Below, in pieces: positions 15,166-22,810 of a stretch of 34,717 bases of DNA (position 1 is its first letter; the number at the start of each line of letters is the position of its first letter). The DNA is taken from NCBI GenBank assembly GCA_002407925.1, contig DHPN01000015.1, forward strand, positions 18,155 to 52,871, read 5' to 3'. The notes beneath the pieces were generated by a model, which did no database searches, was not told the origin of the DNA, and saw only the letters and a list, made by a program, of their open reading frames with translations. This stretch comes from Atopobiaceae bacterium UBA5363 (GTDB lineage: Bacteria > Actinomycetota > Coriobacteriia > Coriobacteriales > Atopobiaceae). Made by a program: the position numbers and the translations under genes.

Positions 15166-15660
15166 TCACGCAGGATATGTCATATGAGCGGCGTCTATAC
15201 AATAAAGGGTCTCATCGAGGAAGCGTTTGGCATGCCACTGAGCCATAGCCAGATTGTGATCGAGATAGTTCCCACATTCATCGACTCTCGCACCGGGGAT
15301 GTCAGCCTGCCCTCCCGAGAAATCGCGAACGAACTCAAACGTCCTTGTGATCGGCTCTATCACGTCAGCTGCAGCAAACGATCCGAACAAGACCAGATAA
15401 AAGCCCGTACGGCAGCCCATGGGCCCAAAGTAAATGACCTGTTTTGACCAAACAGGGTCATTGCGCAAATAGGTTGCTCCCAAATGCTCGAGCGTATGAC
15501 AAGCGGCAGTGCTCATGACAGGCTCACGGTTCGGACAGGTAAGACGAATGTCAAAAGTCGTAACGATAGCCTTTGTCTGGGGATCTTGGTCTACGCGCGA
15601 CACATAGACCCCCGGCTCAAGGGACAGATGATTGACCGTAAAGCTAGCGATTTGTTCCAT
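15166..15660 (-). CDS. luxS: S-ribosylhomocysteine lyase (autoinducer-2 synthase)
   Basis: Splits S-ribosylhomocysteine into homocysteine and DPD, the AI-2 precursor, in the activated methyl cycle. 164 residues, the family length. The metal site HTLEH lies within CHTLEHLGATYLRN, the catalytic Cys is in GPMGCRTGFY, and DECGNYLDHNL carries the third metal ligand Cys. ATG 15660 is chosen because AAGGAG ends 6 bases before it; an ATG at 15702 in the same frame would add 14 lysine-rich residues foreign to LuxS and lies inside an inverted repeat. It follows the TsaB-RimI-TsaD gene on the same strand by 67 bases. No pfs or metK neighbour is in the window. Confidence 0.97.
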   Translation of the reverse strand: MEQIASFTVNHLSLEPGVYVSRVDQDPQTKAIVTTFDIRLTCPNREPVMSTAACHTLEHLGATYLRNDPVWSKQVIYFGPMGCRTGFYLVLFGSFAAADVIEPITRTFEFVRDFSGGQADIPGARVDECGNYLDHNLAMAQWHAKRFLDETLYCIDAAHMTYPA

Positions 15661-15673
15661 CTTCTTCTCCTTC

Positions 15674-15723
15674 GTCAGGGCCCCTCTTTTCTTCAGAGCC
15701 ACGAAGCTCTCAGCAGCCCTGAC
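15674..15723 (-). promoter_or_regulatory. Inverted repeat in the luxS leader
   Basis: GTCAGGGC and GCCCTGAC (15716-15723 and 15674-15681) form an 8-bp perfect stem enclosing a smaller AGAGC/GCTCT hairpin. On the minus strand it sits directly after the tsaD stop, and its 3' arm ends 2 bases before the luxS Shine-Dalgarno site. On the plus strand it is followed by AGTATTATTTTTT, like a terminator, but there is no plus-strand gene there. It could attenuate read-through into luxS or shape its translation; neither is shown. Confidence 0.45.
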
Positions 15724-15727
15724 AGTA

Positions 15728-18181
15728 TTATTTTTTCGCTGGCCAGTCAGGGCAGACGACAGGCGGCTCGCTGCAGCTCCAGCTCCCTAGCTTGGCGTTT
15801 GGCTCAGCGTCAAGAGTAAGCGGGGCAAAGAGGCCTGCTTTGTAACTGCGTAAGGCCACCGCAGCAATCATGGCACCATTATCCCCGCATACGACCATCG
15901 GCGGCACTGTCACACGCACACCCATCTTTGTGAACATCTTACGATACGCATCTCTGAGCTGCGGATTAGCTGCGACGCCGCCGCCAACGCAAAAATCCTT
16001 CACCCCAGTTTGCTTTACTGCATCGACGGCTTTTGCCACCTGCACGTCAATTACCGCGGCTTCGAAGCTCGCTGCGAGATCTGGCAAATTGACAGCCCTG
16101 CCAGCCTTGTTCTCGCCCTCAATGTACGTGATTACCGCTGTCTTGAGACCAGAAAGGGAGAAGCGAAAGTCGTGGCTGTGTAGCATTGCACGCGGAAAGT
16201 GTATTGCTTTTGGGTTGCCCTTAGCGGCCAAACGGCTAATCACGGGGCCTCCGGGATAGCCCAGCCCAAGCGCTTTTGCCACTTTGTCGAACGCCTCGCC
16301 AACCGCGTCATCGATGGTCGCACCGAGAACCTCATAGTCGCCCCATCCTCGTACAAGGGCAAGCATTGTGTTACCGCCTGAGACAAGACTCACTACAAAG
16401 GGAGGCTTTAGATCAGGCGTCTCGAAAAGATTCGCAAAGAGGTGACCTTCAAGATGGTTGACTGCGATCAAGGGGAGGCCAGCTCCGACGCAAAGGCCCT
16501 TCGCAAAGGCAACGCCGACTACAAGCGCCCCCACAAGCCCAGGTCCCGCAGTGACCCCAACAGCTGAAAGATCTGAGGGAGCTAGGGTGTCACAGCCAAA
16601 GTGCTTGCCGGCACGCTCAAGGGTTTCTTCAAAGACCCCTATGATGGCCTCTGTATGCTTGCGACTCGCGATCTCAGGAACTACACCGCCAAAGCGTGCA
16701 TGGAAGTCGATCTGAGTGGCCACGACGTTTGCGCAGATTCTGCCATGGGAGTCAATCATGGCCATGGCGGTCTCGTCACAGGAAGACTCAATTGACAAGA
16801 TAAGAGGCCCTGCCTCTGCAATGAGGGCAGCAGCATGTGCGTTGCGAGGAGCTGCGTGAATCGGCCAAGGGCGCACAGAGGGATGCGGCTCAGGACGCTT
16901 GTCCATCAAGCTATCAGGCATCACCAAGGGCAGCCCAGCCTTCATTATTATTGCATCGTAGCCCTTGCCATAGTAGCCACAGCGCTGTCCTTTGGCCTGG
17001 AAGCCGAGTTTCGCATACAGAGAGCGTGCCACCTCATTGTTCACGCTCACCTCAAGAGATAGGGAGTGTGCTCCTAGCATTTGAGCGTCATAGGCAATGC
17101 GCACAAGCAGCCGAGTCCCTATCTTTTCATGTCGGCGCGCTTCATCCACCACTACATCTGTGACTTCAAAGTCACTACCAGCAAGCATTCCCCCCGCAAA
17201 GCCAATAATCTTGCCTTGGTCATGCGCCACCCACCAGCTACGAGCTGGCTGTGACAGCTCGTCATAGAACTGCTGGCGGTTCCAAGGCGTATGAGCAACC
17301 CCCTCATAAGCGGCAAGCTCAAGCTTTTCGATGGCGTCGAGGTCATTTACTGACATGGGACGAAGCTGAAGATGCATTGATGCGAGCGCGTCGTCCACAC
17401 CGGTCACTTTCACGCTTGAGGGAGCCTTGAGGCCGAGGCGCTTGCGTTCATTTTCCTCCGCATCAGAAAGGCGCGTGTAGACAGGCAGGACAAGCGCCGG
17501 ATCACCATCCCCGACCATGAGGCGACCTTGCGGTGAGCAGGCGGCAAGCAGCAGCCCCTCGCCCGTTGGAAACCATAGCTTCTCATCGGTAAAGCAGGAA
17601 AAGCTCGCCGCTTCAAACCTGTCTCGGTACTTCTTAAGACCGTTGCCGGTGAGGATGAGCTCATCTGCATCTTCACGGGATGACCAGAGCTTGACTACCG
17701 CATCCGCCTTCGCAACCGTTTCAGTCGAAAACTCACGGTGGGCCCCCACATCGTCTAGTCGGTAGATTCCCGGGTATATTTCTCCGCGCATTGCGTCGGC
17801 AGCTACGCCAAGAAGGCCACGCACACCCCGCTTCCATGACACCCAAGCGCATGCGTCCAAGGTTGAGGCACCAAACAGGGGGCACTCTAGACCGCAGGAA
17901 ATCCCTTTTCCTGTGGCAATGCCAATGCGTACTCCTGTGAAAGACCCTGGGCCTCGGCCTACGAGGATTGCATCAACATTGCCCATCTCAAGCCCCGCCT
18001 GAGCTACAATATTTTGGCAGGTTCCGACCAGCTCAACGTTAGCTTGACGGCGGCAGAGATGGTCGCCGCTTGAGAGCAGCGTCACCTGATGCGCTTCGAC
18101 GCTGCCAAGTGCGCAAGCAAGCATATCGGTAGACGTATCAATTGCCAGTACGACTTGTTGATGCGTATTTTCTTCAAACAT
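15728..18181 (-). CDS. Fusion protein TsaB - RimI - TsaD (t6A tRNA modification and protein N-acetyltransferase)
   Basis: 817 residues without interruption. Residues about 10-240 are TsaB (LAIDTSTDMLACAL, GRGPGSFTGVRIGIATGKG). Residues 268-415 are a RimI-type GNAT domain (LRPMSVNDLDAIEKLE, VVVDEARRHEKIGTRLL, LEVSVNNEVARSLYAKLGF). After a 40-residue Pro/Ala/His-rich linker, 460-817 is TsaD (LILSIESSCDET, ASRKHTEAI, VNHLEGH with iron ligands H576 and H580, VSLVSGGNT, GGGVAANPQLR). TsaB, TsaD and TsaE transfer the threonylcarbamoyl group to A37 of ANN-decoding tRNAs; RimI acetylates ribosomal protein bS18. The tsaE gene lies 102 bases upstream on the same strand. In most bacteria these are three genes in this order. 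The ribosome site is modest (AAAGAG, 5 bases before ATG 18181). Confidence 0.93.
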   Translation of the reverse strand: MFEENTHQQVVLAIDTSTDMLACALGSVEAHQVTLLSSGDHLCRRQANVELVGTCQNIVAQAGLEMGNVDAILVGRGPGSFTGVRIGIATGKGISCGLECPLFGASTLDACAWVSWKRGVRGLLGVAADAMRGEIYPGIYRLDDVGAHREFSTETVAKADAVVKLWSSREDADELILTGNGLKKYRDRFEAASFSCFTDEKLWFPTGEGLLLAACSPQGRLMVGDGDPALVLPVYTRLSDAEENERKRLGLKAPSSVKVTGVDDALASMHLQLRPMSVNDLDAIEKLELAAYEGVAHTPWNRQQFYDELSQPARSWWVAHDQGKIIGFAGGMLAGSDFEVTDVVVDEARRHEKIGTRLLVRIAYDAQMLGAHSLSLEVSVNNEVARSLYAKLGFQAKGQRCGYYGKGYDAIIMKAGLPLVMPDSLMDKRPEPHPSVRPWPIHAAPRNAHAAALIAEAGPLILSIESSCDETAMAMIDSHGRICANVVATQIDFHARFGGVVPEIASRKHTEAIIGVFEETLERAGKHFGCDTLAPSDLSAVGVTAGPGLVGALVVGVAFAKGLCVGAGLPLIAVNHLEGHLFANLFETPDLKPPFVVSLVSGGNTMLALVRGWGDYEVLGATIDDAVGEAFDKVAKALGLGYPGGPVISRLAAKGNPKAIHFPRAMLHSHDFRFSLSGLKTAVITYIEGENKAGRAVNLPDLAASFEAAVIDVQVAKAVDAVKQTGVKDFCVGGGVAANPQLRDAYRKMFTKMGVRVTVPPMVVCGDNGAMIAAVALRSYKAGLFAPLTLDAEPNAKLGSWSCSEPPVVCPDWPAKK

Positions 18182-18283
18182 GCAAACTCTTTCCTTATTT
18201 GAGCAGAGAGCGCCGCTATTCCTCCTTGCCTTCGCCTCGCAGCGACAGCACCGCAGCCTGTGGCAAGCTACGAGGGGCTCTTC

Positions 18284-18763
18284 TTACATGCCAGAGGCTA
18301 TTTCAATGGCACGAGGACACCGAGGAATGAGACAGATGCTGCGCGGAGGCTCCTCACCTTCGCCGGCCTCTGCGTCCAGCCGGTTCAAATAGATGTCAAG
18401 GCGCGACTCGCCTATATCGTCCACAAACCGCTCCCCCCACTCAATCACGCAGACGCCATCGGCATCAAGAACATCAAAAAGACCTGTATCTTCAAGTTGC
18501 GCAGCCTCATCAAGCCTGTAGAGGTCAAAATGGTAGAGCGGCAAACGTCCACTCCTGTATACCATCTCAATGGTAAATGTTGGGCTCGTAACATCATCTG
18601 AGATGCCAAGCCCTGCCGCGATGCCCTTTGTGAGCTGCGTTTTGCCAGCTCCAAGGTCTCCTGTCAGCACAAGCACATCCCCAGGCACAAGAAACTGCGC
18701 AAGTCGACGACCAAAGGCCATCGTCTCATCAGCAGAATGGCTCTTCCATAGATATTCATTCAT
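18284..18763 (-). CDS. tsaE: tRNA threonylcarbamoyladenosine biosynthesis ATPase TsaE
   Basis: P-loop ATPase that resets the TsaB-TsaD complex in t6A synthesis. 159 residues with Walker A GDLGAGKTQLTKG near residue 35, TSPTFTIEMVY, YHFDLYRL and VCVIEWGERF, all TsaE marks. Its ATG overlaps the stop of the uracil-DNA glycosylase gene (ATGA), so translation is coupled. The fusion gene carrying TsaB and TsaD follows after 102 bases. The last 25 residues (EGEEPPRSICLIPRCPRAIE) extend past the usual end of the family. Confidence 0.95.
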   Translation of the reverse strand: MNEYLWKSHSADETMAFGRRLAQFLVPGDVLVLTGDLGAGKTQLTKGIAAGLGISDDVTSPTFTIEMVYRSGRLPLYHFDLYRLDEAAQLEDTGLFDVLDADGVCVIEWGERFVDDIGESRLDIYLNRLDAEAGEGEEPPRSICLIPRCPRAIEIASGM

Positions 18764-19392
18764 AGCGGCTCGCTTTTTGTTGCAGGTGAATCTGCCGGAT
18801 GCTCAGAAAGCCATACCCCTAGCAGGCGAAAGTCGTCTTCGAGATATTGCTGCCACTCATGGTGATAAAGCGCGGCGGCCGGATGAAACATTGGCAGCAC
18901 GGCAAAATGGCCTGTTTGATGCATCTGGCCACGCAGGCTCATGATCCCTTTGTCAGTGTGCAGCACAAAATGCGCGGCGAAATTGCCAAGGCAAACGATC
19001 ACGTCTGGCCAAATGCTACGAATTTGCTCACGAAGAAAGGGGGAGCACATCTCTATCTCTTCAGGACGCGGGTTGCGGTTGCTCGGGGGCCTACACTTGA
19101 GCACATTGGCTATATAGACATCCTCACGCTTCAGCCCGGCAAGGTTCAGAAGGCTGTCAAGATTATGCCCCGCCGCCCCCACAAATGGCTCACCTTGGAG
19201 GTCCTCATTTTTGCCGGGCGCCTCACCAATGAACATCACACGAGCATGGGGGTTACCTACGCCGAATACAAGCTTGTTGCGCGTCGAACCAAGCGGACAA
19301 AGATGACAGTCGCCAAGCAGCGAGCGGATCTCTTCTAACGTCACCTCACGCGGCTTTTGATGAACATGTCCGGGGATGTGCATGACCCCCAT
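18760..19392 (-). CDS. Uracil-DNA glycosylase, iron-sulphur (family 4) type
   Basis: Removes uracil from DNA to start base excision repair. 210 residues. Four Cys for the [4Fe-4S] cluster are in place: C29 and C32 (CHLC), C100 and C116. Motif A reads GEAPGKNEDLQGEPFVGAAG, and the second catalytic motif reads MFHPAAALYH. ATG 19392 is preceded by AAGGAGG with 5 bases between, which rules out a much longer upstream reading inside alr. It ends in a 4-base overlap with tsaE and begins 43 bases after alr. Archaea and many anaerobes use this family. Confidence 0.93.
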   Translation of the reverse strand: MGVMHIPGHVHQKPREVTLEEIRSLLGDCHLCPLGSTRNKLVFGVGNPHARVMFIGEAPGKNEDLQGEPFVGAAGHNLDSLLNLAGLKREDVYIANVLKCRPPSNRNPRPEEIEMCSPFLREQIRSIWPDVIVCLGNFAAHFVLHTDKGIMSLRGQMHQTGHFAVLPMFHPAAALYHHEWQQYLEDDFRLLGVWLSEHPADSPATKSEPL

Positions 19393-19435
19393 TGTTGCCT
19401 CCTTATCACAAAGGCTCGGACGCACAGCGCGGAGT

Positions 19436-20596
19436 CTAGACATAAACCTTCTCAAGACGCATACCAAAATTGCAGACGACCTCGTAGTTGATCGTGTTGC
19501 GAGCCGCAGCCATTTCGTCAGCGGTGATCTCTTCATTACCATCGCGCCCAAGTATTGTCACGATGTCCCCTTTAGCGACAGGAAAGCTCGGCCTATAGGA
19601 GCGAGCCGTATTGACGTCAACCGCGAACATGAACTGGTCCATACAGATGATGCCAACCTGCCTGAGGCGCCGTCCGCCAACAAGCACTTCCATCTTGTTA
19701 GAAAGCTCACGAGCAAGGCCATCGGCATAGCCGACAGGGACAGTGGCCACTTGGACGTTGCGCTTGGGCACGCGCCAAGTCATTCCATAGCCAACCCCGG
19801 CGCCAACGGGAGGGTTAACGACACGGATAACGCGGGCACGCACACTCATTGCAGGCTCTAAGTCAATGCGCGCTGCGGTTGTAGCAGCAGGCTGGAGACC
19901 ATAGAGCCCAATCCCCACCCGGCACATGTCATAGTGGTACTCAGGATGCAGGATCGTGGCTGGAGTGTTGTCGCAGTGGACAAGCCCCGTTTCAAGGCCT
20001 GCGCCGCGTAACGCTGAAATAACGTCAGCGAAGCGCTGCGCTTGGAGCTCAAAGTCCCAGTCCCCTGGCACCTCTGCAGTGGCGAAATGCGTAAAGGTGC
20101 CCGCACACTCCAAGCCCCGATGAAAGTCGATCTGCCTGCGCAGCTCTACCGCCTCGTCAGGCATGACACCGATGCGCGTCATGCCGGTATCTATGGCAAG
20201 ATGATATTTCCCCACCTTGTTGTTGGCCGCAGCGCACTCGCCATAGGCCAAGGCAAACTCAGGCTCGTACACCGCCGGCATGATGTCATACTTTACCAGC
20301 GTATCGATGCTCTCCATCGGGGATTGGTTAAGCATCAGAATCGGCCAGGTTATGCCAGCCTCACGAAGCTCAACGCCCTCCTTAAGGGTAGCGACGGCAA
20401 ACTGGTCCGCACCAGCCGCATGCATCGCTTTTGCACAAGCCACCGCCCCATGACCGTAGCCGTCCGCCTTAACTGCGCACATCATCTGAACGCGAGGCTC
20501 AAGCAGGGACTTAAAGGCTCGCGTGTTTCTTCTGATAGCATTGAGGTCAATCTCAACCCAAGCCCAGCGGTCCGTCGGGCTTTTTGTCTTTGGCAT
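19436..20596 (-). CDS. alr: Alanine racemase
   Basis: PLP enzyme supplying D-alanine for peptidoglycan. 386 residues with the N-terminal barrel carrying AVKADGYGHG (PLP Lys43) and the C-terminal domain carrying catalytic Tyr270 in VGAGVGYGMTW; RIGIGLYGL-like RVGIGLYGLQ and GIICMDQFM are also family motifs. ATG 20596 is chosen: it starts just past the nnr stop with GGAG 9 bases upstream, while ATG 20620 would overlap nnr and lacks a ribosome site. The nnr gene is directly upstream on the same strand, an arrangement typical of actinobacteria. Confidence 0.95.
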   Translation of the reverse strand: MPKTKSPTDRWAWVEIDLNAIRRNTRAFKSLLEPRVQMMCAVKADGYGHGAVACAKAMHAAGADQFAVATLKEGVELREAGITWPILMLNQSPMESIDTLVKYDIMPAVYEPEFALAYGECAAANNKVGKYHLAIDTGMTRIGVMPDEAVELRRQIDFHRGLECAGTFTHFATAEVPGDWDFELQAQRFADVISALRGAGLETGLVHCDNTPATILHPEYHYDMCRVGIGLYGLQPAATTAARIDLEPAMSVRARVIRVVNPPVGAGVGYGMTWRVPKRNVQVATVPVGYADGLARELSNKMEVLVGGRRLRQVGIICMDQFMFAVDVNTARSYRPSFPVAKGDIVTILGRDGNEEITADEMAAARNTINYEVVCNFGMRLEKVYV

Positions 20597-20609
20597 ACGC
20601 TCGCTCTCC

Positions 20610-22223
20610 CTATTGCTCATCAGCAGCTTCAGGATAGGAGACCTGCTGCTCAATGGCATCTGTCGCAAGGCCGATGGCATCTATTACGTCGGTCGCCATC
20701 ACACCACGCGAGCCATAGCGCTCAGCGGCAATTGCACCTGCTTGCCCATGAATCTCACAAGCGTAAGCCGCCAGCAGCGGCAGGCTTTCCATCTCAACAT
20801 GAGTACTTGCAAGTAACGCTGCCATAATGCCACCAAGCACATCACCCGATCCTGCCGTCGCAAGGGCCGCTGGGCCTGGTTTTGGCAATAGGGCCACTTC
20901 TGCGCTCACGCAAGCCGTAGCGCTTCCCTTTGCAATGATGCAGAGCTCCGATCCGCCATCAGACCACACGATACGGCGCGCGGCCTCCATAGTAGACGTC
21001 AACGAATCAGGTGGCGTGTCAGCAAGACCTACGAGACGACCTAATTCACGACGATGCGGTGTGAGAATGAGGGGCATTTTCCGGCGCAGAAGCTCCGGAA
21101 AGTCATCAAGATGATTCGAGGTGAGGCGCGCAAGGCAATTGAGGCCATCCGCATCAACAACAAGAGGCACGTCACACTCAAGCAGAGAAGACACGACAGA
21201 GACAGTTGCGCCGCTTACACGCATGCCAGGGCCAACAAGCACTGCGCTGCGCTTGGAAGCAAGCGTACGTATGAGATCGTGCGCTCTCAAGGAGAAGCAG
21301 CCATCAGCATCAGCAGGAAGGGCAACTACAGGAATCTCTGTCATATGAGCTTGGCAAATGCCGGCAATGGGGGCCGGAACCGCCAGCGTCACATAGCCCG
21401 CCCCAGCTCGTGCTGCCGCGCGTGCGGCCATTATGGGGGCCCCGGGGAAGCGCGTGGACCCGCCGACCACAAGCACAGATCCGCGGCTAAACTTGTCTAC
21501 CGCAACCGAAGAGGACACAACAACCTCTGCATAGTCGCTCAGATCAGGCCGCCATGCGACTGGATCGGCCTCACGAACAAGGCGTGCAGTTTGCTCCGCG
21601 AGAGGGGCTACCACAATTGACCCACAGGCATCACGACCAGAGTCCGACAAGAGCCCCGGCTTTAAAACGAGCATCGTAACTGTCACATCAGCAATGACAA
21701 AAGGTCCGGACGCAAGGCCTGTCTGTGCTGAGAGCCCGCTGGGCACGTCAACGGAGATTACCTGCACTCCGGAGGAATTCAAGGTGTTTATCCAAATATC
21801 AAACGGAGCACGAACGGCTCCGTGAAAGCCTGTCCCCAACATGGCATCAATCACAACGTCAGCTGACATGAACAAAGCCTCGAGCTGATCTCGTGGAGGT
21901 GCCACCATGACGCCTACTCCCGCTTTGTGCGCGCCCTTCGCAACAACACGAGCTAGGTCACTATGGATCGCCGCTATTTCAACAGGCGACACAACTGTTA
22001 CGTGCAAGCCTTGCTTCATGAGCTCTTCGGCTGCGACCCAGCCATCACCACCATTGTTGCCAAGGCCAGTCAGGATGGCGACATCATGGACCTCCTTCAT
22101 ATGCAAAGCTTCATGTGCGACAGCCGCTCCCGCCCTGCGCATGAGTTCAGAAATGCTAACGCCTGCCTCAGTGAGAGCTTCTTCCACCCGCCCGACGTCC
22201 TCCACATTGAGCACTGGTTGCAT
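20610..22223 (-). CDS. nnr: Bifunctional NAD(P)H-hydrate epimerase / ADP-dependent NAD(P)H-hydrate dehydratase
   Basis: Repairs hydrated NADH and NADPH. 537 residues: an N-terminal YjeF epimerase domain (about 1-215; MRRAGAAVAHEAL, LTGLGNNGGDGWVAAEEL, VIDAMLGTGFHG, VDVPSGLSAQTG) and a C-terminal ribokinase-like YjeF_C domain (about 240-520; VLVVGGSTRFPGAPIMAARAA, LVVDADGLN, ILTPHRRELGRL, GPAALATAGSGDVLGGI with the catalytic Asp). The only in-frame start is ATG 22223; the AAGGAG before it is 12 bases away, longer than normal. It begins 9 bases after acpS and ends 13 bases before alr. Confidence 0.95.
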   Translation of the reverse strand: MQPVLNVEDVGRVEEALTEAGVSISELMRRAGAAVAHEALHMKEVHDVAILTGLGNNGGDGWVAAEELMKQGLHVTVVSPVEIAAIHSDLARVVAKGAHKAGVGVMVAPPRDQLEALFMSADVVIDAMLGTGFHGAVRAPFDIWINTLNSSGVQVISVDVPSGLSAQTGLASGPFVIADVTVTMLVLKPGLLSDSGRDACGSIVVAPLAEQTARLVREADPVAWRPDLSDYAEVVVSSSVAVDKFSRGSVLVVGGSTRFPGAPIMAARAAARAGAGYVTLAVPAPIAGICQAHMTEIPVVALPADADGCFSLRAHDLIRTLASKRSAVLVGPGMRVSGATVSVVSSLLECDVPLVVDADGLNCLARLTSNHLDDFPELLRRKMPLILTPHRRELGRLVGLADTPPDSLTSTMEAARRIVWSDGGSELCIIAKGSATACVSAEVALLPKPGPAALATAGSGDVLGGIMAALLASTHVEMESLPLLAAYACEIHGQAGAIAAERYGSRGVMATDVIDAIGLATDAIEQQVSYPEAADEQ

Positions 22224-22232
22224 AATTTATAT

Positions 22233-22805
22233 TCACTCCTTTATGGAATCATCCGACAGCCTAGGGGAGCGTAGGACAGTCGATGTGCTAAGGGACTCAG
22301 CTAGAGATGTTCTCCCTGCGTTTTGATAGTGCTCAAGCTCATCTAGCACGTCACGCGCGCGCCGGAAAGTCTTGCTCAGCTCCTTTTTCGAGTCAAACCT
22401 GACGTTTTGTCGCGGTCGTGCCTCTTGCGTTACCGCAACAGCATTGGCAACAGCCACGTCATGAGTATAGGAAAGTGAGAGAGCGATCTCCTGCACGCCT
22501 TGATCATGCGCTATCTCAGCTGGGCGGCCGTTCAAAACCACCTGTGGATAACGAGACTTCTTGCTATGGGAAACTGAGACATCTTGTATATGGATACCGG
22601 AAGCGGGCTGGCAGCCAAGGGCTTTGAATACCGCTCTTCTTGCAGCAAAGCAGGCAGCATAGTGGGAAGCAGGGTGTATGCAGCTTTCACAATACTCACA
22701 CTCGTCTTGCGTAAAGACCCGCACGACAAAAGAGGGATGGCGCGCTATGGCACGCTCCATCTTTCTAATCTCAAACATATCCACCCCCACACCCGCAAGA
22801 GCCAT
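22233..22805 (-). CDS. acpS: Holo-[acyl-carrier-protein] synthase with a C-terminal extension
   Basis: Transfers 4'-phosphopantetheine from CoA to ACP, here presumably to the ACP at 6458. Residues 1-125 are an AcpS domain: GVGVDMFEIRKMERAIAR (metal-binding Asp), RVFTQDECEYCES, and HYAACFAARRAVFKALG, the FAxKEAxxKA-type motif with Arg in place of one Lys/Glu. At 190 residues it is about 65 longer than usual; the extra part (RRARDVLDELEHYQNAGRTS onward) is polar and matches nothing I know. ATG 22805 follows GGAG by 8 bases and is 5 bases after the glmS stop. acpS next to nnr and alr is common in actinobacteria. Confidence 0.92.
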   Translation of the reverse strand: MALAGVGVDMFEIRKMERAIARHPSFVVRVFTQDECEYCESCIHPASHYAACFAARRAVFKALGCQPASGIHIQDVSVSHSKKSRYPQVVLNGRPAEIAHDQGVQEIALSLSYTHDVAVANAVAVTQEARPRQNVRFDSKKELSKTFRRARDVLDELEHYQNAGRTSLAESLSTSTVLRSPRLSDDSIKE

Positions 22806-22810
22806 GGCAG

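Noticed and set aside
15674..15723. SAM/SAH riboswitch before luxS
   Set aside because: The length (about 50 bases) and the simple stem do not fit any known SAM or SAH aptamer core I can recognise; kept only as an inverted repeat.
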